A DNA stretch of 64,000 nt from Leptospiraceae bacterium (GCA_024233835.1 JACKPC010000002.1:767001-831000), one strand, 5' to 3'. Counted from the first letter of the stretch, positions 29,501 to 35,941 are shown. Notes: a model not told the origin generated them from the sequence alone. A program made the numbers and translations.

Positions 29501-30008
29501 AATAACCGCATTTGAGCCGAATGGTTCTGCTAAAGTATGGGGTTATACGGGAGCGGCTGCAAATATGAAAAAGTATAACTCTATAGCTCTTACAGTCAAT
29601 GGGGAATTGGCTGTGACTGGACTGGCAACAGACACAAATGGGATGAAAGTTAAGATTTATTCTCTTACTGGTGGATTAAGTGGTGGAACGGTTGCGAGTA
29701 AACCGAGTACCGGACTTGCAGAAGGTTTATCGATTTTACGAGATCCATTAGGAAACCTTTATGTAGCCGGTAATTCGAATAATGGAAGCGATGATGATAT
29801 GGTTACCTGGAAAGTTAACTCTATAGCCACTGCCCTAGACACAGGTTTTAATGGAAGTGGATACAGGGTATTTCATGACACTCTTCCCGGTAACGGATTA
29901 AATGATAGAGGACAAACGATTACTCTGGATGCTTTTGGAAAACTAATCATCGGTGGTATGAGTGAAGGAGCCGATGCGGACTTCTTCCTCTGGAAGCTCT
30001 GGTGGTAG
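20598..30008 (+). CDS. Giant repetitive surface lipoprotein (3136 residues)
   Basis: Lipobox at L16-T17-S18-C19, so probably outer-membrane anchored. After an N-terminal region with small beta segments, two chitobiase/hexosaminidase C-terminal-like modules (about 368-445 and 450-531) precede nine ~88-residue putative Ig (He_PIG-like) repeats (about 532-1325), each with 'YTVTASN'-type and 'GLSIN..TGxISGxP' motifs. Six Calx-beta-like repeats follow (about 1325-1990; the fourth is divergent), with 'VDYATADGTA', 'GTLTF' and 'DDxxDExDETF' motifs, then Ig-like segments (about 1992-2320), then a C-terminal propeller of GSxYVxG and 'WKFDANGN'-style repeats (about 2350-3136, delta-60/SBBP type). The architecture suits adhesion or matrix binding. 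No C-terminal anchor signal. The repeat part is visibly richer in G+C than its surroundings. Confidence 0.9.
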   Translation: MLIKHILFLLISSMTLTSCSSGKKDLRTMFLSLLGITAGDPVQISGKALMTGPVKNAKVKALVISDDGTCSKSSDAKTLDETTTDSDGKYTLNFSRQNKPICIVVSPSNDSSSTIYSVKAKRDIAWIGTNAYIESVVREPEKVQPDASDLTSAKNINTSLPNANVSPLTHIAARRIQTLTKSNSDLNSAAKQANGEVTLRFNLFNNSSTISTGLPSGTPAPNFAIRQNSSSDGKISISSDVPDISRYNIDTTDLNNEQTQKLLLILGGLEQLATDSGSTTDLNPEAIEKIMDSLAESMATGEFKSTKEDGEAISIGSGENEKNMGENPLNNLLAKAIKQYAYEGGATSLGLSVDKIKNSISFYDKSEPSFKPAPGSYSGAQSIELTAVESSQEIRYTLNGEAPTCTSGTVYSTPISLNQVGTYNIKAVACKNSVSSRLVAGEFKVLKKLLSEPVFSSDAGEYNNSHTVSLSHAEGAKLYYTLDGSIPDCEGKNGTLYSSDVTMNVSFRLGVIACNGSLEESNPVIKKYVILNAPYGLSYKYMDAVYTKNGNILPNYASVTGERITYSISPTLPEGLIFNTLTGSIKGIPTAESALTKYTVTATNAAGSISTDIQITVNESAPTFMSYSETSVTYTQGALIKPNTVLINGSGMTYSISPDLPSGLVISSKSGTISGIPDTVSAATNYTVTAKNSGGSLSYVLSIAVNDAPPASLSYNGSPFVLTKDTEINSVFPAVNGTVSSYSVSPNLPSLLQLDPDTGRLYGTASMLQLTPTKYTVTASNISGSTTFDLYITIEDTPPRGLNYEASPFRFTKGVTISPQKPVVSGTVTGFSISPSLPTGLVMNPSTGEISGTPSTVQSATDYTVTASNTKGSVSFALSITIEDTPPSALSYPLASYIFTKGVKIQEQIPSVNGTATSYSISPSLPAGLAINQSNGIISGTPESVYSNTSHTVTASNAKGSTTFNFQLSVIDAAPKGLFYAKAPYVYTLNEPINTVKPSVTGTATSYTVNPSLPSGLQINQVTGELSGTPKATVAATDYTVTASNASGSTTFILNITVNNAPPSALSYELASYSFTKDVEIPVLKPSLSGTVSSFTISPALPSGLSINTKTGEISGAPNTTSTSTLYTVTAANSSGSTTTAILISVTGTAPSSFSYTVATAIYTKGETITTLVPTITGSVSSYSINPALPSGLSLNTITGEIGGTPLVASSTANYIITASNTYGNVSTAINITVSDAAPSALAYGGPYNFAQNVAITSLVPTLSGTASSYSISPTLPAGLSINSTTGVISGVPTVLSANTAYTVTASNLAGSTTAAFNLAVVTTPTLSIDSPTIAENAGTSTFTVTLSTALSNTVRVGYSSANGTAIAGADYSSTSGILTIAPNTGSGTVVMTVLDDTIDEFDETFTLNLSSPTNATLSNSSGTTTITDDDNPPTVSIAGAATAVEGSTFSLTISLSAASEKTITVDYGSSPGTATPGSDYTAISGTLSFAPGETSKTISLASIDDAVYEGGNEILDVMISNPVNATVGTGSATLTLTDNEPTPTLSINDVTVTEGNIITFTVTQSVLTASDVTVDFITADGTATTANSDYSPASGVATITAGNLSTTFSLNTTADFVDELDETFVVNLSNPVGNSATISDAQGVGTIIDDDTVGVSITQSGGNTTVAEGGATDTIDVVLTSQPLSNVVLTLSYGSQITASPTPLTFTSANWNSPQTITVTAVNDVNYEGAHSDAVGYSTSSGDTAYNTMLLSSTSVSIADDEIPGTYSIDSPSLTETNSGTQTLTFTVTLSSSFASPVSVDYATADGTATTTDSDYVATSGTLTFAAGVTSQTISVTVNGDTRNEVDETFTVVLSNPTGLSTIASGTGTGTITNDDPLPTLSIDSPSISESGANLTFTVTLSAVSGQTVTVDYATADGTAVSTGDYTTTLGTLTFSPGTISQSIIVPISNDTTAETNETLTGTLSNASATATIATGVGTGTIINDDMNISLVQTMDFNGDGQIDHYKIQFTHSVTDSSFPGYIANSAGSAQTDWLVAGYSGVVLAHGSAAPEADTVNDNVIYLKFTQSGSADTGAKPDLTTTATPGLTGTTSEVLPQIFTATVTEADNAMPVIVSANSTGTTAAVLTFSEAMDTVTAQTALNYSITGGAGLTVVSANLATNVVTLTTSVQSGITYTVTAAGVNALSPPHNVSYNASFTGATPPAVSSVSPNGTLAWNYVNSEFSITFNMAMDPASITTNTANTSCSGTVQLSNDSFSTCVQMAAAPTTSDNITFTVKSATYLAYNSTYQLRVTTGAYASTGSAYPMAATYTGPNINTEWRYMPPDFGGGADGNTGTDADDGFVTRNDTGGDSGYGIARGLDGSIYVTGKATGTGSDMAIWKFDANGNYLWHRTRGEDAGGGNDNIDQGSKVLVNKEGKVFVVGHGRNSASSFAAIVWKYDTSGNLDTTFGSSGISIQTINTAYHQVDAAVLAKDGGIYIAGAYAAGTGNRDPFIIKLLPSGALDTSFNGTGKLAITSTVGNHDYIFGLALDESGNIYASGIESGWRTAWKFKPDGTQVWKYSPATSSSRGNAIAVDTNGNVFMTGFHTNGTNLDLAVWKILPDGTGLDGTFGTSGEQTYDNIKGLTAADEEGNSILIQNGKLVIGGYTNDGTSNEPFMVRLNANGSLDSTFHNDGKWIHQNLSGMSTINEQVTSIVPDGFGNYLATGFSGGNIVVWKVLHTDEPTYNSKPTAGSYDTVFGNGGARNHHIAADTINKTKVDSDGNVFSVGYTVGANKDGVIWKTNIDGTDFTAYGTSGIVQFHNGTTMNEEFNDFVFDGQGNIYVVGSVSPDGSLPATDLAVWKFDKMGVLDTTNFGNPNGYVTFDFPGAGGEDRGKAIELDAHGNIIVAGEGVNAGGYKVHYVVSFRKDGVLNSGLFGADQFPVDSVLDGFITENVGGTVNCTTTGMLIGPKGNIYITGYTDTNLATITAFEPNGSAKVWGYTGAAANMKKYNSIALTVNGELAVTGLATDTNGMKVKIYSLTGGLSGGTVASKPSTGLAEGLSILRDPLGNLYVAGNSNNGSDDDMVTWKVNSIATALDTGFNGSGYRVFHDTLPGNGLNDRGQTITLDAFGKLIIGGMSEGADADFFLWKLWW

Positions 30009-30016
30009 ATGGAAAG

Positions 30017-30050
30017 AACAAGTGCATAAGTTTATTATGCACTTGTTTTT
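30017..30050 (+). terminator. Strong rho-independent terminator of the giant gene
   Basis: A perfect 13-bp stem AACAAGTGCATAA / TTATGCACTTGTT with a GTTTA loop (30017-30047), followed by TTTATTT. It lies 9 bp after the stop codon. Confidence 0.93.
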
Positions 30051-30211
30051 ATTTAAGGATCGGAGACACAACGTAAGGGCATTTCAACGCCCTTACCGAA
30101 GAAGCAAAAGGTTTTGAATCTCGTAGAAAAAGGAGACGGCCAAAACACACCATCCTCAAATTAGAAAACATATAGACCGCAAAACCATTTTCAATTCTGC
30201 ATTACTATTTC
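30051..30211. other. Gene-free gap after the giant gene
   Basis: No coding frame. Contains an 8-bp inverted repeat GTAAGGGC / GCCCTTAC around an 8-base spacer, at about 30074-30097. It has no T tract and may be a repeat unit or the 3' end of a neighbouring transcript. Function unknown. Confidence 0.45.
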
Positions 30212-30520
30212 TCAATCCACCAAGTTACCATCCGGTCTTTTTCCATTTTTCTCTATGTATTTTTGAATATATTCTTTTTCAATTCTCTTTGCTTCTAACC
30301 TTCCGGGTATTCCAAATAATAGAATATTAGAGAAAAACTTTAACCAACCGGCGGCTATATTGAATTGCTTTAGCTGTTCGTTTGCTCTTGGTGAGGAACC
30401 ATCAGAATTCAATAGTTTTCCGGAAATCCCATATTTGAGTAGTTCGTTTGTCTCTGAATTGACGATTTCATAAAGATGATGCTCTTTAGCACTTTGTTTA
30501 GAATTGCCATGAAATTTCAT
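30212..30520 (-). CDS. Tox-URI2-like small nuclease-domain protein (putative toxin)
   Basis: 102 residues, no signal peptide. The layout 'HLYEIVNSETNELLKYGISGK', then 'SSPRANEQLKQFN', then 'GIPGRLEAKRIEKEYIQKYIEKNG' and 'PDGN' is the pattern I recall for the URI/GIY-YIG-fold nuclease domains at the C-termini of polymorphic toxins (Tox-URI2). Here it is a free-standing protein without a secretion or delivery module. Its ATG follows the stop of the AF2212/DUF4240 gene by one base, so the two are one unit. Nuclease activity is inferred from the fold pattern; a housekeeping role cannot be ruled out. Confidence 0.6.
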   Translation of the reverse strand: MKFHGNSKQSAKEHHLYEIVNSETNELLKYGISGKLLNSDGSSPRANEQLKQFNIAAGWLKFFSNILLFGIPGRLEAKRIEKEYIQKYIEKNGKRPDGNLVD

Positions 30521-30521
30521 T

Positions 30522-31118
30522 CTATGATTTTGCGATTTCTAATATACTCCTGGAAAGATTCCAACCTTCTTTATTGCTAAAGGTCTCGTAACAGTATTTA
30601 GTTAGAGTTGAAAAATCAGTTTGGTTCGTTTTTAAAAAATAGGCTTCCCTTGCAACATATAATAGTGGTTCAAAATCTACATCTTTTGGCATTTTATCCG
30701 GTGATTTTAATACTTCTTCAAAGCATTCTTTTCCATTAGCAACAACACAGGCACGGGCATACAGAAATAAGTCAGAGGAAAAAAATTCATTTTCTTTATA
30801 GGAGTCTTCTCCTATATTTTCAGCGTGAGATTTTGTATCTAAGAGATATAACTTTTCGGAAAGAATTTCTTGAAATAGATAAATATCGGATTCACTCATC
30901 AGATGCAACATTGCGACTAAGGGTGCAACAATCTCTTCATTACTCAAATTCTCTTTCCAATTTAAATGTGCAATCAAATCCCAAAATACTTCTTCATTCA
31001 TTTGGGGAAAAGGATTATCTTCAATAAACGTAATGATAACGGAAGTGCCTTTAGATATTGGTGAACTACCAAGTATCTGAACTTCACCATTGGAATAATA
31101 ACCTTTCACTGACTTCAT
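30522..31118 (-). CDS. AF2212-like N-terminus fused to DUF4240-like domain (putative immunity/antitoxin)
   Basis: 198 residues. Residues 1-34 ('MKSVKGYYSNGEVQILGS', then 'GTSVIITFIED') match the beta pattern of the AF2212/DUF104 antitoxin family. Residues 40-165 ('FWDLIAHL', a 'LYLLDTKSH' helix, 'LYARACVVANGKECFEEVLKSPDKM') resemble DUF4240, found often as an immunity protein beside polymorphic toxins. I have not seen this fusion described. It is followed one base later by the URI-like protein, supporting a two-gene module. Neutralising the neighbour is a hypothesis. Confidence 0.6.
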   Translation of the reverse strand: MKSVKGYYSNGEVQILGSSPISKGTSVIITFIEDNPFPQMNEEVFWDLIAHLNWKENLSNEEIVAPLVAMLHLMSESDIYLFQEILSEKLYLLDTKSHAENIGEDSYKENEFFSSDLFLYARACVVANGKECFEEVLKSPDKMPKDVDFEPLLYVAREAYFLKTNQTDFSTLTKYCYETFSNKEGWNLSRSILEIAKS

Positions 31119-31154
31119 CTTTATTAGTTTAGATTAAATCAAAATATTGTAAAG

Positions 31155-31184
31155 TAAAAAAGGGCACTTACGTTGGCTGCCCCT
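31155..31184 (-). terminator. Rho-independent terminator, minus strand
   Basis: On the minus strand GGGCA pairs with TGCCC (7 bp counting one G-T and one A-T extension), followed directly by TTTTTTAC. It lies after the truncated exported-protein ORF ending at 31238 and upstream of the DUF4240 gene. Confidence 0.7.
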
Positions 31185-31237
31185 ACAAAATCATCACCTC
31201 TGTTAAAGAAAGCAGAATCATTACTAATTCTGCATTC

Positions 31238-31480
31238 TTAATTATCACCCGCACTTCCCGCTCCCTGACAATTGTTTGCTGAGGAGTTATAGGTCTGGCC
31301 ATGAGTGCATTTTGCAAAATACAGGGTTTTAGCAGTATAACTATTACCACCAAATGTACCGGTTACTCCCTCAAATTTGATTGTTCCATCAAACTGGTCA
31401 GTGAATGTTCCCCAGCTATAGGTGTCCTTTCCTTCTGTTGTAAAACTCCAGCTGTAATTAGAAGCCAGGGTATTGCACAC
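31238..31480 (-). pseudogene. Truncated exported protein related to DUF1566-type lipoproteins
   Basis: 80 residues from a GTG at 31480. Reading the same frame upstream gives a hydrophobic stretch ('FQIVLTAVSLPVC') back to a stop, with no ATG, so the true start or a signal peptide appears lost. The C-terminal 'CTHGQTYNSSANNCQG' is a motif I associate with the part of leptospiral exported proteins that precedes a DUF1566/Lcl domain, but the frame ends at once after it. So this looks like an N-terminal relic of a longer gene. A homopolymer of eight A's lies in the upstream stretch. Confidence 0.5.
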
Positions 31481-31486
31481 AGGTAG

Positions 31487-32008
31487 AGAAACAGCAGTAA
31501 GGACTATCTGAAAATTTTTTTTATAAAATAGAGTTCTTTAGTAGGTTTGATGAGAAAATAATTAAATAAGATTTAGAATCATAATATTTATTTAAGAGGA
31601 AAAGCTCCTGTAATCTTTACTTCAGCTTACAGCGTGTCTTAAAATAGACTTACCTATTAAGCTGCAAAAACCTGTAGCTTCATTTTCAGACAGGCTCTTA
31701 TAAATTAAAAGTTTCAAGCTGATAAAAATGGCAAGGAAATATTTTCAGCCCTTTCTAAGAGAAGTTTCCTTGAGGAGCTGTATAAAAAGTCGCTTCGATA
31801 CAACATCGGACACTGAGTTTAGCCTTTAGGACAAGTATCGAAGTCTCAGATGGTACTCAGCGATAGCTTTTTAGACAGTCCCCTAGTGGAAGTTTCCCAG
31901 AAAAATTGAGTGGATACTAAAATAAGATTCTTTTTTTATTTGACGAGTCTATTCCCCGGTATTTAAGCTAATTTAATATCTTTCATTATTAAAATTCGAG
32001 GAAATAGC
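31487..32008. other. 520-bp gene-free region with inverted repeat
   Basis: No coding frame of note. Contains a 9-bp inverted repeat CTTCGATAC (31793-31801) and GTATCGAAG (31835-31843) with further partly matching pieces (ACTGAGT / ACTCAG). Resembles a decayed mobile-element or non-coding RNA region, but nothing firm. The end supplies GAGGAAA before the DUF1566 gene. Confidence 0.45.
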
Positions 32009-32950
32009 ATGAAAACAATGCGAACATACGGTAGAATCAGGCTTCTAAAGAAGTTGAGTCTTGCTTTATTTGCATTTATCTTCTTTACAGGCATTTTATA
32101 CTCCCAGGATAAAACCCCCAGCAAGGACTCCAAACCAACTGATACTGGCAATTCAGCTGATGATTCCAATTCTTCCCCTCCTGAGACCAATAAACCCTAT
32201 CCAAAGTCTAATCTGGATTGGGACAGTTCAGAAGCCCAGGAAATGGATTGGTCCGGAGCCTCCAAGTTTTGCAAGGATAAAGAAATGAGACTTCCGAACC
32301 GTGAAGAGCTAAAATTTGGATATTCTTCAAAAAATGAAAACCTTCAAAAGAAAAGTGGCAATTACTGGACTTCTGAGTACGTTTTAAATAAAAGAGCCAA
32401 TACCTGGTTTGTAAATTCATCCAACGGAAGAAGTTATTATGCACCAAGAAGTTCCAAAAAACTGGTAATCTGCGTAAAAGGCTCCCTTGCCGGCCCCAAA
32501 GAGGAAAACAATAAAACCAAATTCAAAGAAGCAGAAATGGATGGAGAATTTGTGAAAGTAGGCCCCTATCGCTTCAGTACAGAAGTAACGGAAAATCTGG
32601 ATTACTTTGAAGCCAAAAAACATTGTGAAGGGAAAGACCAGGTTCTACCGGGTCGTTCAGAACTTCGCGCTGCTTTCCATAGTCGGGTAGATAAACTTCG
32701 GGAAACAGGCGGTCAGTTTGTTTCATCCTCTCGATCCTTTTCAAATAGTGGTAAAATCTGGTATGTTGATTTTGATTCGGGTTATTCGAGAGCAAGCTAT
32801 CCTTATACCAAGTTCAAAGTACGCTGCATGAAAAAACAGGAACCTAAAGAATTAGATAATGGTAAAAGACCGGCAAAAGAAGGCACATCTGAAACTCCTT
32901 CTGATTCCACCACTCAACCTTCTACCAAAGAAAGTTCTTCAAAAAAATGA
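32009..32950 (+). CDS. Exported protein with two DUF1566-like domains
   Basis: 313 residues. Signal peptide (about 1-33, basic start then 'SLALFAFIFFTGILYSQ'), a Pro/Ser/Asp-rich spacer, then two copies of a DUF1566 (Lcl-like) module: residues about 72-155 ('DWSGASKFCKDKEMRLPNREEL', 'YWTSEYV', 'VICVKG') and about 175-280 ('YFEAKKHCEGKDQVLPGRSELRAAF', 'FVSSSRSFS', 'VRCMKK'). Each has the Cys and 'LPxRxEL' pattern. Low-complexity Ser/Thr/Lys tail. Surface or periplasmic, ligand unknown. The stop overlaps the ispD start by 4 bp (ATGA). Confidence 0.75.
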   Translation: MKTMRTYGRIRLLKKLSLALFAFIFFTGILYSQDKTPSKDSKPTDTGNSADDSNSSPPETNKPYPKSNLDWDSSEAQEMDWSGASKFCKDKEMRLPNREELKFGYSSKNENLQKKSGNYWTSEYVLNKRANTWFVNSSNGRSYYAPRSSKKLVICVKGSLAGPKEENNKTKFKEAEMDGEFVKVGPYRFSTEVTENLDYFEAKKHCEGKDQVLPGRSELRAAFHSRVDKLRETGGQFVSSSRSFSNSGKIWYVDFDSGYSRASYPYTKFKVRCMKKQEPKELDNGKRPAKEGTSETPSDSTTQPSTKESSSKK

Positions 32951-33645
32951 ACCAGTTTTATGCCATTCTCTTAAGCGGGGGAACAGGCTCCCGCTTAGAC
33001 TCCGAAACCCCCAAGCAATTTTTGAAAATCAAAGGAAAGTCTCTTTTACAAAGAAGTGTTTTACTTTTTAAGGTATGGGGACTGGCAAAGAGACTTACCA
33101 TTGTTTCTCATCCGGATTTTATCGAAGAAACAGAACTGGACTTGAAAGAACTTCTGGACGAAGGAGACCAGATTGTTACAGGTGGAAAAAGTCGCCATGA
33201 ATCCTCTCTGAATGCTTTTAAAAATATTCCTTATGATGAAAGTGATATTTTAATCATACATGATGTGGCAAGACCTTTTGTAAAACCTTATGAACTGGAT
33301 ATGATTTGTAATGCAGCTATTCAGCACGGCTTGTCGAGTCTTGCCTTTCCCCTGCATGAAACATTAGTTTTAAAAAATATAGAAGACAAAGCAGAAACCC
33401 TTATTAAACGAGAAGATGCTATGCTAATTAAAACCCCTCAGGCCATCCATGCTCAAAGACTGAAACATTTATTATATTTGGATCCAAAAGAAGAACCTAC
33501 CGATCTTTCAAGCTGGGGTATTCAAGGAGGTTTGACAACCAAACTGGTGGAAAGTAATCCTTATAATATAAAAATTACACGGAAAGAAGATTTGCTACTG
33601 GCAGAGTTCTATTACGAACCTTTTAAAAATTTCAAAGCACAATAA
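32947..33645 (+). CDS. ispD: 2-C-methyl-D-erythritol 4-phosphate cytidylyltransferase
   Basis: 232 residues, standard IspD size. Transfers CMP to MEP to give CDP-ME, third step of the MEP isoprenoid pathway in the cytosol. Seen: 'AILLSGGTGSRLDSETPKQFLKIKGKSLLQRS' nucleotide-binding N-terminus, 'TGGKSRHESSLNAF', 'IIHDVARPFV', 'KTPQAI' and a C-terminal 'NIKITRKEDLLLAE'. Its ATG overlaps the previous gene's stop. A close relative is ribitol-5-phosphate cytidylyltransferase (TarI-type), less likely here. Confidence 0.9.
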   Translation: MNQFYAILLSGGTGSRLDSETPKQFLKIKGKSLLQRSVLLFKVWGLAKRLTIVSHPDFIEETELDLKELLDEGDQIVTGGKSRHESSLNAFKNIPYDESDILIIHDVARPFVKPYELDMICNAAIQHGLSSLAFPLHETLVLKNIEDKAETLIKREDAMLIKTPQAIHAQRLKHLLYLDPKEEPTDLSSWGIQGGLTTKLVESNPYNIKITRKEDLLLAEFYYEPFKNFKAQ

Positions 33646-33648
33646 ACA

Positions 33649-34104
33649 ATGAAAAAATTTACTATTCTACTGAGCTTAATTATAATCATTTTGGGTCTAT
33701 TACAATTCATCCCTTTAAAAAGGCCCGGTGGGAAAAATGCCCATGAACTTCAAGCCTCAAAAGAAGTTAAGGATATTCTAAAACGTTCCTGTTATGATTG
33801 TCATTCCGATCTGACCCGCTGGCCCTGGTATTCAAAAGTGTTCCCCATTTCCTTACTTGTGATTCACGATGTAAAAGAAGGAAAAGAATTTTTAAATTTC
33901 TCAGAATGGGAATCTCTAAGTTTAAAACAAAAAAGCAATAGCTCCTTTGAAATCATTGAAGAAATCGAATCCAAAGAAATGCCTTTAAAAATATATCTTC
34001 CTTTACATCCGGAAGCTAAATTATCTTCGAAAGACATAGACCTATTAAAAAAATGGGCAGATGAAATTGATTTACAATATGCAGAAAGCAAAAAAAATCG
34101 ATGA
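33649..34104 (+). CDS. Haem-binding domain protein (CxxCH)
   Basis: 151 residues with an N-terminal membrane anchor or signal (about 4-22) and a 'Haem_bd' (PF14376) domain. The cytochrome c-type attachment motif C48-Y-D-C-H52 sits in 'ILKRSCYDCHSDLTRWPWY', the family signature, followed by 'KEFLNFSEW' and a helical tail ('LSSKDIDLLKKWADEIDL'). Periplasmic electron-transfer or sensing role is inferred. ispD ends 3 bp before; the ABC ATPase gene overlaps its stop by 4 bp. Confidence 0.85.
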   Translation: MKKFTILLSLIIIILGLLQFIPLKRPGGKNAHELQASKEVKDILKRSCYDCHSDLTRWPWYSKVFPISLLVIHDVKEGKEFLNFSEWESLSLKQKSNSSFEIIEEIESKEMPLKIYLPLHPEAKLSSKDIDLLKKWADEIDLQYAESKKNR

Positions 34105-35090
34105 TAGATGTACAAAATCTTTATAAGACTTTTATAATACGAAAACGCAAATCCGGCTTCTTAGGTTCCCTAAGTTCTCTGATTCACACAGAAAAAGAAA
34201 AAATAAATGCTGTAGACAATGTTTCCTTTCAAATCGAAAAGGGAGAATTTGTGGGATATATAGGCCCCAATGGAGCCGGCAAGTCAACCACGATAAAAAT
34301 GCTTACAGGAATCTTGACTCCCAGTTCCGGTTTTATTCGTATAAAAGGTCTGGATCCACTAAAACAAAGAAGAGAAAATGCAAAGCAAATAGGAGTAGTA
34401 TTCGGACAAAGAACCCAACTCTGGTGGGATCTTCCGGTTGAAGAATCATTTGATCTATTGAAAACCATATATAAAATCCCGGAAAAACAATATAAAGAAA
34501 AACTGGATGAGTTTCAGGAATTGCTCGGTATTCAAACTTTCTTCAAACAACAAACTCGAAAGCTTTCCCTTGGACAAAGAATGAAAGCCGATTTGGCTGC
34601 AAGCCTTCTTCATTCTCCTTCGATTTTATTCCTTGATGAACCTACCATTGGTTTAGATATAATTACTAAGGAAAAAGTAAGAGAGTTCATACGCAGGATA
34701 AACCAGGAACAAAAGACTACCGTATTATTAACAACTCATGATGTTCAGGATATAGAATTTTTAGCGAGACGTATTATCGTTATTGATAGAGGAAAAATTG
34801 GTTATGATGGAAATATAAACGAATTTAATAGTCTTTTATCCGATATGTCTCAGGTAAATGTTCACTTCTCATCTCCTTTAAAAGAAGAACTTATTCTTAA
34901 AGAACCTTTTGTTCTCAAAAAAAAAATATCCGAAGTTCATTATCAGATAAACATGCCCAAAGAAGAATCACTTTCTGCTCTAATCGATATACTACAATCT
35001 TATAATATAGAAATACAGGAAATAAATAGAGAAAAGCAGGATCTTGAATTTGCCATAAAAAAAATGTATTCCAGACTTTCTGAATTATGA
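34101..35090 (+). CDS. ABC transporter ATP-binding protein (ABC-2 type)
   Basis: 329 residues. Walker A GPNGAGKST at 55-63, Q-loop region 'VVFGQRTQLWWDLPV', signature 'LSLGQRMKADLAASLLH', Walker B 'ILFLDEPTIGLD' and H-loop 'LLTTHDVQDIE'. The C-terminal extension (about 230-329) is typical of multidrug/antibiotic ABC-2 ATPases. Pairs with the next gene, whose ATG overlaps by 4 bp. The exported substrate is unknown; drug or lipid/polysaccharide export are the common choices. Confidence 0.9.
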   Translation: MIDVQNLYKTFIIRKRKSGFLGSLSSLIHTEKEKINAVDNVSFQIEKGEFVGYIGPNGAGKSTTIKMLTGILTPSSGFIRIKGLDPLKQRRENAKQIGVVFGQRTQLWWDLPVEESFDLLKTIYKIPEKQYKEKLDEFQELLGIQTFFKQQTRKLSLGQRMKADLAASLLHSPSILFLDEPTIGLDIITKEKVREFIRRINQEQKTTVLLTTHDVQDIEFLARRIIVIDRGKIGYDGNINEFNSLLSDMSQVNVHFSSPLKEELILKEPFVLKKKISEVHYQINMPKEESLSALIDILQSYNIEIQEINREKQDLEFAIKKMYSRLSEL

Positions 35091-35878
35091 AAACCTATAT
35101 AAAATTTATCTCCAAATCTTTTCAGCGCTCATTAGCATATCGACTCGAATATTATGTAGGTCTCGCAAATGCTTTCTTATATATCTTTATATTTACTTCC
35201 GTCTGGAAAACAGTTGCAAAGGAAAGCCCGGAACAACTCGGAAGCTGGGAGAGTGAAAGTCTTGTTCGTTATGCAATTCTTTCTACTCTTTTAAAAGTCT
35301 CTTTCGGAAAGAATGATAACCTTCTTAGCAATAAGATAAAGAGTGGAGATATAGTTTATGACTTTTTAAAACCCTATAATATCGTGTTTATGTATTTTGC
35401 AGATAGTATAGGGGTTAGTTTATTTCAGGCACTCGCAAGAGCCCTTCCTCTTTTCGTTTTTTCTATCTTCTTCTTTAATATCTCATTAAACCTTAACTTC
35501 TCTACTTTTCTTCAATTTATACCTATTTATCTTTTTGCTTTCTCTACATTTCTTTTAATAGGATTTGCAATTTCCTCTTTATCTTTTTACTTCACAGAAA
35601 TCTTCAGTTTTCAAATATTATACTATGCAATGATTACTCTTTTCTCCGGGGCCATCATTCCTTTAAATCTCTTTCCGGCTTCGATTCATAAACTGGTAGA
35701 TTATACACCCTTTCCCTATCTTTATTATTATCCAGGACTCTGGCTGGTTCGTGCCGGTCAGGGCTTAAATTATTATTCTCTTATAAGTAAATATTTATAT
35801 ATTCTATTCTTCTTAAGTATTATCTCTTACTTTCTTTATACTTATGGAAAAAAGAAAATGGAAATTGCCGGAGGTTAA
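35087..35878 (+). CDS. ABC-2 family permease
   Basis: 263 residues with about six transmembrane segments ('YVGLANAFLYIFIFTSVW', 'LARALPLFVFSIFFF', 'LFAFSTFLLIGFAISSLSFYF', 'LYYAMITLFSGAIIPLNLF', 'FFLSIISYFLYTYG') and 'KMEIAGG' at the end. It belongs to the ABC2_membrane_6 (PF06182-like) group, which often works as a pair of different permeases with one ATPase; only one permease is present here. Translationally coupled to the ATPase. Confidence 0.8.
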   Translation: MKTYIKFISKSFQRSLAYRLEYYVGLANAFLYIFIFTSVWKTVAKESPEQLGSWESESLVRYAILSTLLKVSFGKNDNLLSNKIKSGDIVYDFLKPYNIVFMYFADSIGVSLFQALARALPLFVFSIFFFNISLNLNFSTFLQFIPIYLFAFSTFLLIGFAISSLSFYFTEIFSFQILYYAMITLFSGAIIPLNLFPASIHKLVDYTPFPYLYYYPGLWLVRAGQGLNYYSLISKYLYILFFLSIISYFLYTYGKKKMEIAGG

Positions 35879-35887
35879 GAGTACATA

Positions 35888-35918
35888 AAAAAAGCTGGCC
35901 TTTTAAAAGCCAGCTTTC
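35888..35918 (-). terminator. Terminator downstream of Lys-rich exported protein gene
   Basis: AAAGCTGGC / GCCAGCTTT (35891-35899, 35909-35917), 9-bp stem with 9-base loop. On the minus strand it is followed by six or more T's, a classic rho-independent end. On the plus strand the tail is weak (CTAAAG), though it may also stop the ABC operon. Confidence 0.85.
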
Positions 35919-35941
35919 TAAAGCATCCATCCTTTTAGATC

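Noticed and set aside
31793..31843. Attachment site or insertion-sequence end at the 9-bp inverted repeat
   Set aside because: No transposase or integrase, no target duplication seen; kept only as an unexplained repeat.
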